Source: Yamadazyma tenuis
Taxonomy: Eukaryota > Ascomycota > Pichiomycetes > Serinales > Debaryomycetaceae
Assembly: GCF_029203305.1 (NCBI RefSeq)
Contig: NC_089465.1
Location: 62,001 to 126,000, forward strand
DNA length: 64,000 nt
Reading direction: 5' to 3'
In this document: positions 1 to 9,373 of the stretch, piece by piece
How the letters are laid out: each line of letters begins with the position of its first letter
How positions within the stretch are numbered: the stretch's first letter is position 1
The notes under the pieces: model-generated
The model's input: only the letters and a program-made list of their open reading frames with translations
Databases searched by the model: none
Told to the model about the DNA's origin: nothing
Translations under genes and position numbers: made by a program

Positions 1-1275
1 TTTTATAGGAGTTCCATCACTATCTTCTTGAACCTTAATGAAGTCTTTGATAATTGCAATCAAATCTGGGTATCTCTGGGACATATCTTCAGAGTTACGA
101 GAGTATATTCTAACCGAGCCATCAGATAACAAATGGACTTGTGCTCTCTCACCATCATATTTGTACTCACAAGTGAACTCCTCTCCTTGAAATCTATCCA
201 ACACTTCAGAAATGGATTTAGTAGGCTTCGCCAACATAGGCTTCAATGGAATACCGGGGGTCAAGTGTATATGGTCCAAAAGATTGAAAATTCCATGTTC
301 GTAAGCAGTTTTAATTATAATCTCATAGTTAGGTATTAACGAGAACGACTCTCTGATTATGTCTTCAGCTTTAGTTATGTTTTCGGGTGTCATCGCATGA
401 TTCTCGTAGTTGGTGAAGGCTTGGGCCAATCCAATTAATACGGTTTTTTCTGCCAATCCTATTCTAAGCTTTCCTTCCAATGATCTGATCAAGAATTTGG
501 CTTCAGTGGTTTTTCTTTCACAAGCAGTCAAGAGCTTATTTATGAGTCCAACCTTTTTCATCTGAGAGTCTTTTCCAGTCGACTTGGCAATTTTGGTCAA
601 GCTGTCAAACACTAAATCAACATCCAATGGAGTAGGCTTGAACATGGTAGGCTGGCCCGACCTGGACTGCTGAGCCACCAATCCCAAATCACCAAAAGTT
701 TTATAATCCTGTTTAATTTTACTGGATGCCCGACCGTAACATTCACTGATAGCTTTTATAAGCAAAGTTTCACCCAACCCTAGTTCCAAATCAGGCTCAT
801 AATCAGGACCCAATCTATTGATGGACAAATACACTATCTTAACCAACTTATCAACCGTTGATTGTTGTAAGACCTCAAGATAAAACTCAGAGATGATAGA
901 GATCATTTTGAGTCTTCCAGATTCCGCTTCAATTTCTTCGAAAACCGATGTTAACTTGGAATACGGTAATTTGGAAGATGATGGAGTGGCCATCAACTTT
1001 TCATTCTTGTGATGAGCGTGCTCCACCTCACCAAGTTCAATTAACTTTTCGACTTCTTCTTTGGTGGACATTTGTGGTTCAGTAGGCCTATCTTCCTCAC
1101 TGGTAGGATCAGTATCGTCGGTAGGAGCCACAGTCTCTCTTCTCTTGGGACTTGAATCTAAAGATGGGGTTAAAGACCGTTTAGCAGCATTACTAGAAGC
1201 GGGTTTGGACTCAAGTTTTTGAGCAGTTGTTCCATTGGCGGAGAAGAACCGTCCTATAGATTGTTGTTGTGCCAT
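1..1275 (-). CDS. CDC9: DNA ligase I, N-terminal 425 residues (runs off the left edge)
   Basis: ATP-dependent replicative DNA ligase that seals Okazaki fragments and repair nicks in the nucleus. The visible part starts at the ATG ending at 1275. A PCNA-interacting peptide lies at residues 4-11 (QQSIGRFF, fitting QxxIxxFF). A Ser/Lys-rich linker follows, then the helical DNA-binding domain (about residues 110-340), then the start of the adenylation domain with motif I, CEYKYDGERA. Its lysine at residue 372 (codon 160-162) is the AMP-accepting residue. The OB-fold and the remaining nucleotidyltransferase motifs lie beyond base 1. Two ACGCGA boxes sit 69-98 bp upstream, fitting G1/S control. Identification is firm; the gene is cut only by the window edge. 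Confidence 0.95.
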   Translation of the reverse strand, partial: MAQQQSIGRFFSANGTTAQKLESKPASSNAAKRSLTPSLDSSPKRRETVAPTDDTDPTSEEDRPTEPQMSTKEEVEKLIELGEVEHAHHKNEKLMATPSSSKLPYSKLTSVFEEIEAESGRLKMISIISEFYLEVLQQSTVDKLVKIVYLSINRLGPDYEPDLELGLGETLLIKAISECYGRASSKIKQDYKTFGDLGLVAQQSRSGQPTMFKPTPLDVDLVFDSLTKIAKSTGKDSQMKKVGLINKLLTACERKTTEAKFLIRSLEGKLRIGLAEKTVLIGLAQAFTNYENHAMTPENITKAEDIIRESFSLIPNYEIIIKTAYEHGIFNLLDHIHLTPGIPLKPMLAKPTKSISEVLDRFQGEEFTCEYKYDGERAQVHLLSDGSVRIYSRNSEDMSQRYPDLIAIIKDFIKVQEDSDGTPIK

Positions 1276-1343
1276 TATGGTGCTTATTCTGAGGATGTTG
1301 TGTCTGCTATGTGATACAAGCCTGAGCATGCAAATACAAGATA

Positions 1344-1373
1344 ACGCGACTGGGAATTAGTGATGGTTCGCGT
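1344..1373 (-). promoter_or_regulatory. Pair of ACGCGA (MBF/SBF-like) boxes upstream of CDC9
   Basis: ACGCGA is seen at 1344-1349 on the plus strand and at 1368-1373 on the minus strand. They lie 69-98 bp before the CDC9 start in a 163-bp intergenic gap. Yeast MBF/SBF complexes recognise ACGCGT and CRCGAAA, and CDC9 is a classic G1/S gene. The match is to the core only, so binding is inferred. Confidence 0.45.
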
Positions 1374-1438
1374 TTGTATTTTTTATATTCTATCTTTACA
1401 GATGAGAAGAAATTCTTCTCTTTTGATAATTATACACA

Positions 1439-2815
1439 CTAAATAGCAGCATTCCAAATAGCTTGAGGGCCAGATTCTGAATAAACAGTAGAGTCCACAA
1501 AGAACTCACCATTAATGTTGGAATTGCCCCCAAAGATTTGCTTAGCGTAGATTTGTCCTCCCAAGAAGAAGACGTTTTCCCAAGATCCTCCCAATTCCTT
1601 GGGTTTCTTCCATTCAGGAAAATACTCTGGATACTTGGCAGTTCTCAAGGCGGTAGGAACCTGTGCTATCACAAACTCTCCTTCGGTGGGCTCTGCGACT
1701 TCTTCCGCCTGTTGGTAGGCAGCAATGGCTGAGTTGATTCCACTGGCTTCGTTGGCAGCCTGTTGACTTGGGGTTCTGATCAAAACGTCTTCGTGAAGCT
1801 TTGTGAGTAAAGCGTCTTTAAACCCAGGGATCTTGAAGGTGGACCCCACAAAGATCAAGTTGTTGTAGCATTCCTGCTTTCTTTCCAAGTCAGGGATTTG
1901 TTCCAACACATTGTAGATAGTCTTTGATAATATGCCCACCAACTTTTCTGTTCCCTGGAATCTTTCTTTACCAACAACGACTTTTTCACTTGTTTCTGGG
2001 TCAGTGAAAGTGTTCTTTTCCAATTGCTGGTTTGGAAGCGTTGTTTCGGATTCTTCTTCGGTCTTACCAACCCCATTTTCTCCTTCCACAACGATCTTGG
2101 CAACGTCAAAGTTGTCATCAACTGGCTGTTTCAAATCGCTTCTGGAGTAGAAAGACTCGTCGTCGTTGACCACCACTTCGAAAATATTTGACGTCTTCAA
2201 GGCCTCGATCTGCGTGGCAGTGAAGTTAGGCAACAACTTGGCCAACTCCTGGTTGATAAGTTCACTACCGACGTCCAAGAATTTGCTGGCGAACTTTATG
2301 TTTTGACAATTGACAATGGCTGAAACCTGAGTAGCGTCTTTCCCGAGATTCACCACCAAAGAGTTGGTCCCGTTGCCGATTCCAAAGTTGGCGGCTATAG
2401 ATAAGTCCAAAACATTAAAGGCAGAGAATTCCAACGACTCAATCACGTATTTGGTGATGGACTCTAGCTGTAATCTGGACCAGCTGACGGATGGAATCAC
2501 CAACAACAAGGGAATCTGATTGATGGTGATGATGGGGTTACTGGCGATTATGCTGTGTAACACTGTCTTGAGCAAGTACTTGAAGGCTTCAAAGTCGACG
2601 ATTTTACTGCCCTTGATTGGATGTATTTCACTGAGTTCCTCAATGGAGTCTTCAGGCTTCTTAGCCAGGTACTCCTTCGACACGGGGTTCTGATACACCA
2701 CAGAAGGGATTTTGTACTCGGGGGGACTCAAGGAGTCTTGCAACCCGAACAGGAACAAGGTATGTTCACTTCCCGGATGAACCACCAAAAAGTTGTCTTC
2801 TCTGTATAAAGGCAT
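1439..2815 (-). CDS. ARP9: Actin-related protein 9, SWI/SNF and RSC subunit
   Basis: Degenerate actin-fold protein that pairs with Arp7 on the HSA helix of the remodeller ATPase in nuclear SWI/SNF and RSC. The 458-residue product (S. cerevisiae about 467) shows the Arp9 N-terminus (MPLYREDNFLVVHPGSE), IPLLLVIPS, NIFEVVVND, GKERFQGTEKLV and the diagnostic C-terminal YPEYFPEWKKP...FFLGGQIYAKQIF. Canonical actin ATP-binding loops are poorly conserved, as usual for Arp9. An in-frame ATG at 2899 would add 28 residues, but family alignment favours 2815. The middle (about residues 220-290) is an acidic, variable insert. It lies 134 bp after the stop of its upstream neighbour on the same strand. Confidence 0.92.
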   Translation of the reverse strand: MPLYREDNFLVVHPGSEHTLFLFGLQDSLSPPEYKIPSVVYQNPVSKEYLAKKPEDSIEELSEIHPIKGSKIVDFEAFKYLLKTVLHSIIASNPIITINQIPLLLVIPSVSWSRLQLESITKYVIESLEFSAFNVLDLSIAANFGIGNGTNSLVVNLGKDATQVSAIVNCQNIKFASKFLDVGSELINQELAKLLPNFTATQIEALKTSNIFEVVVNDDESFYSRSDLKQPVDDNFDVAKIVVEGENGVGKTEEESETTLPNQQLEKNTFTDPETSEKVVVGKERFQGTEKLVGILSKTIYNVLEQIPDLERKQECYNNLIFVGSTFKIPGFKDALLTKLHEDVLIRTPSQQAANEASGINSAIAAYQQAEEVAEPTEGEFVIAQVPTALRTAKYPEYFPEWKKPKELGGSWENVFFLGGQIYAKQIFGGNSNINGEFFVDSTVYSESGPQAIWNAAI

Positions 2816-2949
2816 AGGAGAAGCGTAGTTGTGTTTATCGGACGAAAACTCGAGTGCGAATTTTTCTGTTGTCGCGCAAACAAGTAGCTGCAAAAACATG
2901 TATGTACATTATACATTATTCATGACTACTACATCACGATGACTATATA

Positions 2950-4281
2950 CTAGTCATGGTCTAGGGTATCTGCATTGGCCAAGAATTTGTAGTAGTTCTG
3001 TTTGGTGCCGAGAACCGACTTCTTGGATGCAGAGGTATTCAGACGCTTGATATCAAACCCCGGTAAATCGTCCACCTGCTCCATTTCATTGAACAGATCA
3101 AATCCAGGCTTCCTCGACAACAACTTGACCTCGTTAACGAACGGTAAGTCCTCGTCGGGTAGAGAAGGCAACGGAGCTGCTTTGGGGAAAGATTTGACAT
3201 GACGTGGCTCATTGTCAGCACGAGACCGCTCCACAAACCGCCAGTAATTTGTCTTGCTGTTGTCGGATGTGTTGAAGCGTGTGAGTTTGGGCAACGACAG
3301 TTTTTCGTGGCTCAAGTTGGGCACACTGGGAGATCGTTCACTGGCGTACTCGGGTCTTACGTGAGGTTTGAAGGGCATAATATTGGTGGCGGTGTTTCGC
3401 CGGGACTCAGAGGGACGAGACTTGTACCGGGGACGGCTGGACTGCAGCCGTGATGCCTGTGGTGGCGAGTCTCCCATATAATCGTGGACATGACTGTGCA
3501 TTTCCCGGTTCTGGTTCTGGTTCTGATTCTGATTAAAGTAGTGGTTGTGGTTGAGTATATTTGTGGGCAGAATGGGGGTTCCTGGAGCACTTGTGGCTTC
3601 TTGTGATGGTTTTGCTGTCAAGGAGGTCAAGGTTGTTCTCAATTTGCTCCATTCTTGTACTTTGATGATGCCGGTGTACCAGGCAATTGCACCCAAAATA
3701 AGCACCCATACCAAGCCGATTTTGGCGTACTCAAAGGCGATTTTGGAGTACAGAAGAATGTAGGTGGATGACTGACTGATGGTAATGGCAATGACGAGTC
3801 CCAAGCCAAAGCTGGGGATGTGGAACATTTTGGATGAGTTTAGGGTGGACACAGGCATTTTGGGGAAGGAGAAGGACGTTCCTACCTGGGGCGATGGTGG
3901 GAAAGTGATATTTAGGCCGTTAGTACGGTCTTTGAAGGTAAGATTTTCTTTGGTGGCAGAAGAGGCTAAAGGCTCTGGGAGTGGAGACTGTGGTGGATAG
4001 GAAGGCTGGGCGTCGTAATGGGTTTCCAGGGGTTGGGGTTGGATTTTGACCAGTTTCGTGGGAGATTGTAGCAGGACGTTGTCTTCGGAAAGGATCGGCT
4101 GCACTTTGTTGGGTTCAACCACTTCGTAGGCACAGGAAATCAAGTCGTTCAAATAATCGTCAACGGTGCGTTTGTCAGATTTGGTGGAGAGCCGGTCGTC
4201 GTCGCCCAACTTCTTTAATCGAAACACACCGTCTGGATCTTGTTTATACACCAACTTTTTTTTGGTGGTAACCGTGGACAT
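2950..4281 (-). CDS. Unrecognised two-pass membrane protein, 443 aa
   Basis: I do not recognise this gene. The start chosen is the first ATG (MSTVTTKKK). The N-terminal 140 residues are charged and begin with a Lys-rich stretch (KKKLVYKQDPDGVFRLKK). A hydrophobic pair follows at about residues 160-210 (LGLVIAITISQSSTYILLY, then IGLVWVLILGAIAWYTGI). After it comes a long, low-complexity tail rich in Pro, Ser, Arg and an Asn-Gln run (NQNQNQNQN). Two similar short Tyr/Asn/Phe motifs close the protein (TNYWRF and QNYYKFL). The layout of two membrane segments followed by a disordered tail recalls the nuclear-pore protein Pom34 and other nuclear-envelope proteins, but I cannot show homology. Confidence 0.75.
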   Translation of the reverse strand: MSTVTTKKKLVYKQDPDGVFRLKKLGDDDRLSTKSDKRTVDDYLNDLISCAYEVVEPNKVQPILSEDNVLLQSPTKLVKIQPQPLETHYDAQPSYPPQSPLPEPLASSATKENLTFKDRTNGLNITFPPSPQVGTSFSFPKMPVSTLNSSKMFHIPSFGLGLVIAITISQSSTYILLYSKIAFEYAKIGLVWVLILGAIAWYTGIIKVQEWSKLRTTLTSLTAKPSQEATSAPGTPILPTNILNHNHYFNQNQNQNQNREMHSHVHDYMGDSPPQASRLQSSRPRYKSRPSESRRNTATNIMPFKPHVRPEYASERSPSVPNLSHEKLSLPKLTRFNTSDNSKTNYWRFVERSRADNEPRHVKSFPKAAPLPSLPDEDLPFVNEVKLLSRKPGFDLFNEMEQVDDLPGFDIKRLNTSASKKSVLGTKQNYYKFLANADTLDHD

Positions 4282-5030
4282 CCGACAAGGCACTGGAGAG
4301 TGTAATGCGATTCTGCGTCGTGAGGGTAGGTTGTAAATAGGAGATTTGAAACAAAATTCACAGGAACCACCAGGGAATTGAAAATTTCCAGATTTTAAGA
4401 CACGATTAAAGATGGGTTAAGGTACAATAAATAAGTGCCAAATGACCTGCAAATTTGTCCGCCAATGACAACACTACTGCATTGTGTGGATGGTGGATAT
4501 TGTTAATCCCTTACAACCTTGGTGTGTGTTGATGAAAATGCCCGATTAGGAAATACCATCGGTTAATTACTTGCATATGACATAGTTCTAATACATTTGT
4601 CAGGATGTAGATGATGGTGAAGCGAAAGGTCCCGGTAGGTGATACGTCTGGGGGTTGGATACTGGTGCTATAGTACTAGGCTGGTAAGAGGGAGCCAAAA
4701 ACAATTTTAATTGGACGTGGCGGTTGAGAATAGGGGTTACTAGCCGCCTAGACAACTGCTTATCGCAGAGCCTGGGAATGTGCGGAAGGGGCTACTAGGG
4801 TGGTGGTTTTGTGTTGTGGGTGTATGGGTCAGAACGCTGTATTCTTTGTGTCGTGGGTGTATGGGTCAGAGCGCTGTGCTCTTTGTTTTTTATGGGTGTA
4901 TGGGTCAATTGATGGATTCAAGCCACAGGACGAACGAGGGGCCGATAGAGGATCTGGGCGTTTGGAGTTGTCTCTCCCTATTTACTCATCAACCTTTATT
5001 CAATATAACCTACAAAACTATAACTTTTAC
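4282..5030. other. Intergenic region between the membrane-protein gene and CSE4
   Basis: No gene is seen in these 749 bp. The right half holds three copies of TGGGTGTATGGGTCA in a 37-39 bp periodic array (listed separately). The left half is the promoter of the membrane-protein gene. The remainder is moderately AT-rich and unremarkable. Confidence 0.7.
4817..4907 (+). repeat. Three-copy array of the dispersed TGGGTGTATGGGTCA motif
   Basis: Exact copies start at 4817, 4854 and 4893. The first two are followed by a shared flank (CAGARCGCTGTRYTCTTTG), giving a diverged 37-39 bp tandem unit. The core ACCCATACAC on the reverse strand matches the centre of the yeast Rap1 consensus. It is one of five loci with this motif in the window. 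Confidence 0.8.
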
Positions 5031-5507
5031 CTATATATATCCCCGAATCCGCCTGGCCAACTGAATGTCCTTCTGCATAATCGTCACTCTCTTAGCATGA
5101 ATGGCACACAAATTGGTGTCCTCCAACAAATGAACCAAGTACGCCTCACACGCTTCCTGCAACGCCAACACCGCATTGCTCTGCCACCTGATCCCGTAGT
5201 TCATACCGATAAAGTTCTCGGCTATCTCTTTGACTAGCCTGGCAAACGGAAGTTTTCTAATCAACAAATCAGTACTTTTCTGGAACTTCCGTATATCTCT
5301 TATTGCCTTTGTACCCGGCTTGAACCGTCTCTTGGTCACGGTTGCTCGTGGTAAATGCAACGCATCACCTGGCTCATCTCTAGAAACTCCTCCTGCTCTT
5401 GAGTGCAACGAGGTTCTTCGAGATTGAGGTCCTGACCGGTCACCTCGTGATCGATTGGCCGGCCCTCTGGGCACTGCCACCAGTGCTCTGGGATTTTGGG
5501 TGGACAT
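5031..5507 (-). CDS. CSE4: Centromeric histone H3 variant (CENP-A)
   Basis: Replaces H3 in the centromeric nucleosome and founds the kinetochore. The 158-residue protein has an Arg/Gly/Ser-rich tail unlike H3 (residues 1-58), an alpha-N region with [20 protein letters not shown], and a full histone fold. Loop 1 is the CENP-A type ([13 protein letters not shown] in place of H3 DLRFQSSA), followed by [18 protein letters not shown] and the C-terminal [18 protein letters not shown]. These features separate it from canonical H3, which is also shorter (136 aa). The tail is much shorter than in S. cerevisiae Cse4 (229 aa) and close in length to other yeasts. Identification is firm. Confidence 0.96.
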   Translation of the reverse strand: MSTQNPRALVAVPRGPANRSRGDRSGPQSRRTSLHSRAGGVSRDEPGDALHLPRATVTKRRFKPGTKAIRDIRKFQKSTDLLIRKLPFARLVKEIAENFIGMNYGIRWQSNAVLALQEACEAYLVHLLEDTNLCAIHAKRVTIMQKDIQLARRIRGYI

Positions 5508-5799
5508 TTGAGGTTTCAGATCAAAGATATGTTCTAAATTCCAGCTTCTGACAAGAAAAACCTTGGTGTAAAGCCTTTGGTGTTAAGCCAGCAGAGAACA
5601 TAATGCGAATTCTGCCTGGCACTGGCCAATGAGAATGTTATATGCAGTACGCGAAGGTGGGAGGTTTAATGATGGTTCAAGAAGTATATTTACAAGCTAT
5701 TAGGGTAAAAATGCGTGTTCTGGGTAGGTACAATGTTCATGGTCATAATGGTGTACTTTGATTGGGATTTTTATGAAAATTGAGTAAGTTATAATAACC

Positions 5800-6267
5800 T
5801 TACTGGCTATCGGGCATATCATCATATTTTCCTTCTAAAAGATCATTAAGACCATCCTGAATGCTAGCACTCTCCTCGTCCATGGGTTGAAGGGCTAGTT
5901 GTCTCAAGCGTTCGTCTCCACCCATTAAACTCTTCATTTTCCAGCCGAACTCTTTAAAAGAACTCACGTCGATGATCCAACACCAACCAAAAATCGCCAT
6001 CAGCGACACCGAGCCTGCCAACAATGTACCTGTCCCCACGGCCACGGCGGCATCGGCTGTGAAATTGTAGCTGGTGGGTGGTGAATGATTTCCTTGGAAA
6101 AAAGTGGGAAGAAACTGTCTGGTGATGGTGGATTTATAGGCAAATCTGGAGGTCAACATGGTGATACCAGCGGCTGTTAAGAAGCACACCATCTGGGTTC
6201 TGCGTCTCAACTTGTACTCATCGCTGGCTTCATTGATTTTGAAGTTTCCAAATCCAGCAGTCAACAT
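5800..6267 (-). CDS. AIM11: Aim11-like mitochondrial membrane protein
   Basis: Fungal protein of unknown biochemical role whose S. cerevisiae deletion alters mitochondrial inheritance. The 155-residue product has YKLRRRTQM ahead of a first membrane segment (MVCFLTAAGITMLTSRFAY). FLPTFFQGNHSPP follows, then a second segment (AVGTGTLLAGSVSLMAIFGWCWIID) and an acidic C-terminus. The order and spacing match Aim11. The first ATG in the frame is at 6267. The S. cerevisiae gene has a 5' intron; I looked for a donor and branch point upstream here and found none convincing, so the start is moderately secure. Confidence 0.85.
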   Translation of the reverse strand: MLTAGFGNFKINEASDEYKLRRRTQMVCFLTAAGITMLTSRFAYKSTITRQFLPTFFQGNHSPPTSYNFTADAAVAVGTGTLLAGSVSLMAIFGWCWIIDVSSFKEFGWKMKSLMGGDERLRQLALQPMDEESASIQDGLNDLLEGKYDDMPDSQ

Positions 6268-6475
6268 CAGAGGTGTGTGGTACAAAAACTTTTCAGTGCG
6301 GAATATTTATCTATACAACATAATAAAACATACACGGTAGAATAAAACAACTTTTTAAAACGACTACCACCAAATGAGGTAGCTAAAGTACACTTGAAAT
6401 CACCTGGAACGTTGGTGTCCAAATCATTTTAAATAGTGATGAAAAAACAAGTACAATAAAAAAATAGGGTTGGGA

Positions 6476-8587
6476 TTAAATCTCTTCCTTGAAGAGTCCT
6501 CCTTTGTTTGGCGGAATCTCTTCTTCAAACCCGTCGTAGCTATCCGTGGTCTTTTGCGACTTGACATCCACAGGTTCCTTCTTTATGTCGGCCTTGGAGT
6601 TGGCCTTTTTGATGTCCAGAACCTTGACGGGGACTTTGGTAGGAGTGGGTGGTTTGGACTTGAAGAAGTTGGAAAGTCTCTTGATTCTGGAAGCTTTGAC
6701 TTTCTTGGTTTTCACTGTAGCAGCAGTGGCAGAAGGCTTGTCAGTCTTTGTCACTGGTTCGGCCTTGACTTCTGGTTCAGGGGCTGCTTCATCGGAGAAG
6801 AGTGACGAAGTATCAGCCAACTTCTTTTCGTTTACATCTTTTCTCAAATGCTCAGGTAATTCCAGGTTGATAGCATGCTCTTCTTCTACTCTTGCAGCCA
6901 ACTGTTGCTTAATCTCGGCCTTTTGTTTGGTTTTATCGTCTAAGTGTTGTTGTTTGGTCTGGGACAAAGTACCGATTTCCTCATCCAATTTCTTGTGTTC
7001 ATCGTCGATTTGGCCAAGCTCAGTTTCAGTCGATTGGGTCAACTCTTGAATCTCCTTGTTGGTTTCCTCAAGTTTAGCACTGGACTCTTCCAAGTTCTTG
7101 GTGTGCGATTCGATGTCTTCCTCGGCCGCCTTCAACTGTTCTTCCAATTCCTTGATTTTGGCAGTATACTCTTCGTTCAACGAAGATAACTTGGTAACCT
7201 CATCATCCAACTCATTCTTGGCGTCGGTCAATTCGTTCAACTTACCGGTTTCCTCCTTCAACTCTTCTAAAATGGGGGCGATTTCTTCATCTCTTTCGGC
7301 TTGCATGTCATCCAAAACAGTCTTTCTGGAGCCAATCAACTCTTGTTCCTCGTTGTCGATTTTGTCTTGGTTTTCCTGCTTTTGGGTCAACAACACTTCT
7401 TTGGCCGCCGCGTGCTTTTCTTCTTGTGCCTTCAACTCTTCCAACTTGGCCTCAATCTTCTTCTTTTCTTCCACCAGGTACGCCTCAAACTCAGCGTCCT
7501 TAGAGTCCTTTTCCTTGTTGTTGGCCTCGATTCTTTCTTGCTTGGCAGCTTCCAAGTCGGCCTTCTCCTTCTGTTTGGCGGCATATTCGTCGCGCTTGGC
7601 CCTGTCATGGGCTTTGATGGCCTCCATCTTCTTCTGCTGGGCAGCCTTATCGGTGTCTCTCTGCAATTGGGCCTTGGAGTTGATGTCCTTCAACACGGGC
7701 TGAACAATCAACGAGGCCATGGCATCCAACTCGGCCTGGGTGACGGTCAAACCTCCACCCAAATCGATGAGACCCTTTTTGTTCTGGGCCACCCGTTCAT
7801 CACTTCTCTGTTGAGCAATGGTCAAGGCATTGGCATAGGCCTGGGCCTGGGCCTTAAAGTCGGCGGGGGTTCCTGAGGCAGACATGCTGTTTAATCGGGC
7901 CTGGGCCTTTTCGCTGGCTGCACTCAAAAGGTACTGGCCACTAATGTCACCGGCCTTGAACGACTTACTTCTGTCGTCACGCGCCAACCCACTTCTACTG
8001 ACGTTCAACGAGGGGTTGATTCTCGAGTCCATGGTTTTGGCGGAGTTGGCGTTAGCGACGGAGGAGATTTTATCGATGTTCAACGCGGTGGCCGAGCCCT
8101 TGGGCAACAATCCATGCCTAAAGTCCTTGTCAGGGTTGATTCTGGAGGTCATGGTGGAGCTCGAGTTGGCATTGGCAGCCTTGTAGATGGAGCCGCCCTT
8201 CAAGGGGCCAGCCAACCCCAACTGGGACAGGCTGCTTTGGTAGGTGGTGGTGGACGAAATGGTATTCAGTCTCTTGGAGTAGTCGTTCAAGCCGGCCGAT
8301 GCAGCGGAGGCAGCGTTACCGTCAACCGTACGGGACCACTCGTAGATTTTGTCCAACTTTGCAGCCAAGGCGGCTTCTTGCGCCTCGGGGGCCACGGTTC
8401 TTTCGTAGCTGGGTCTTACCGTTAAGTCTGTGGAAGCTGCCAACAAGGCAGCCGTATCAGAGGCATTGGAATTGACTCCCACGCTAGGGATTCCGGGCGA
8501 CGCGTACACACCTTGCTTCAACTTCTGTTGGTAGAGGGCGTGTTGCGATAAGGGCTTGCCATTGGTTTGGTATATTGACCTGGACAT
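6476..8587 (-). CDS. EIS1: Eisosome protein Eis1
   Basis: Structural component of eisosomes, the cortical protein assemblies under plasma-membrane furrows. The 703-residue product opens with the family signature (GKPLSQHALYQQKLKQGVY, residues 11-29) and an Ala-rich segment (AALAAKLDKIYEWS). Repeated motifs of the type I-x-K-x-A-N-A-N-S occur in residues 130-190. From about 285 to 585 there is a very long charged coiled coil (runs of K, E, D and Q). The tail is basic, then acidic (EEEIPPNKGGLFKEEI). S. cerevisiae Eis1 is about 843 aa. The coiled coil makes long antisense open frames, which are not genes. Confidence 0.9.
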   Translation of the reverse strand: MSRSIYQTNGKPLSQHALYQQKLKQGVYASPGIPSVGVNSNASDTAALLAASTDLTVRPSYERTVAPEAQEAALAAKLDKIYEWSRTVDGNAASAASAGLNDYSKRLNTISSTTTYQSSLSQLGLAGPLKGGSIYKAANANSSSTMTSRINPDKDFRHGLLPKGSATALNIDKISSVANANSAKTMDSRINPSLNVSRSGLARDDRSKSFKAGDISGQYLLSAASEKAQARLNSMSASGTPADFKAQAQAYANALTIAQQRSDERVAQNKKGLIDLGGGLTVTQAELDAMASLIVQPVLKDINSKAQLQRDTDKAAQQKKMEAIKAHDRAKRDEYAAKQKEKADLEAAKQERIEANNKEKDSKDAEFEAYLVEEKKKIEAKLEELKAQEEKHAAAKEVLLTQKQENQDKIDNEEQELIGSRKTVLDDMQAERDEEIAPILEELKEETGKLNELTDAKNELDDEVTKLSSLNEEYTAKIKELEEQLKAAEEDIESHTKNLEESSAKLEETNKEIQELTQSTETELGQIDDEHKKLDEEIGTLSQTKQQHLDDKTKQKAEIKQQLAARVEEEHAINLELPEHLRKDVNEKKLADTSSLFSDEAAPEPEVKAEPVTKTDKPSATAATVKTKKVKASRIKRLSNFFKSKPPTPTKVPVKVLDIKKANSKADIKKEPVDVKSQKTTDSYDGFEEEIPPNKGGLFKEEI

Positions 8588-9181
8588 GCTGTTTTAATTG
8601 GTGTGAGGACAGGGAGTGATTAGGGAGGTTTGGGAAGGGGAACGGAGGAGCTTGCTTATTTTTCAATTGGAGAGCACCGAGTAACTGGAGTAGGGGTGTA
8701 CAACTGAAGGATCCTTAACAAGAAGTTCCAGAAGATTCAAGTGCCGTTTATGGAGGTCAATATAAATTGCAAAACTGGTACAACAGCAATTTGGGGGATT
8801 GAAATTTCATCATCCAACCCGAGCGCGCGAGCCACCCTAACCTGGAACGGGTCGTGGCGCGCCCGGGTTCCAGCCAGCACCTGCCAACAGTAGCGATACG
8901 GGAGTAGGATTGGCGGTGGAACCAGTGGTGATACTACGGAGTTAAAAATCAGTAGTTCTACAAGGTGGTAGCTTTTTGCTGGGTATTTTGGAGTATTTTT
9001 AAGTATTTTTTTGGTGTGGTTTGATTGTTATCGCATCGCTTTATAGGGGAAGTTGCTGTTTGCAGCGGATACATAATAGAAACACATTATCATAAATGGG
9101 TGTTTCGTTCCAGTCCAATTGTGTTAGAATGAGTATCAGATGGTTTACTTGAGTGACAGGGGTATCATGAGTCGTGACTAG

Positions 9182-9233
9182 TTGCAAATGGTTGCTTGCA
9201 AATGGTTGCTTGCAGATGATGTTGCTTGCAACC
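9182..9233. repeat. Short tandem repeat, 14-bp unit TTGCAAATGGTTGC
   Basis: Two identical 14-base units (9182-9195 and 9196-9209) are followed by degenerate copies beginning TTGCAGATG and TTGCAACC. It lies 33 bp before the dispersed TGACCCATACACCCA motif. It is non-coding and its function is unknown. Confidence 0.75.
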
Positions 9234-9265
9234 GTGTGCAAAGGGCATCGCACACAACAGGCAAG

Positions 9266-9315
9266 TGACCCATACACCCACCACTCACACCCAGGGGATG
9301 TGACCCATGCACCCA
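9266..9315 (-). repeat. Two-copy array of the dispersed TGGGTGYATGGGTCA motif
   Basis: On the minus strand, one copy with T in the variable position covers 9266-9280 and one with C covers 9301-9315. They are spaced 35 bp apart, close to the 37-39 bp spacing at 4.8 kb. Confidence 0.75.
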
Positions 9316-9373
9316 TACTAGGCACTCTACTCTACTTTTCAGAATCTTATCCATACACTATAAATCGTAAACC

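Larger units (their letters stand above)
8588..9373. other. Intergenic region upstream of EIS1
   Basis: No gene is seen in these 786 bp. It holds a GC-rich block at 8820-8880 with short inverted segments (CTGGAAC ... GTTCCAG). A 14-bp tandem repeat follows near 9182-9233, then a doublet of the dispersed Rap1-like motif at 9266-9315. It serves as EIS1 promoter on its left and 3' flank of the zinc-finger gene on its right. Confidence 0.65.

Noticed and set aside
2816..2899. 28-residue N-terminal extension of ARP9
   Set aside because: It is in frame with an ATG, but family proteins begin at the MPLYRED-like position, and the extension is unlike Arp9.
7056..7876. Several antisense open frames within EIS1
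   Set aside because: They arise from the Lys/Glu-rich coiled coil; low-complexity Ser/Leu products with no support.
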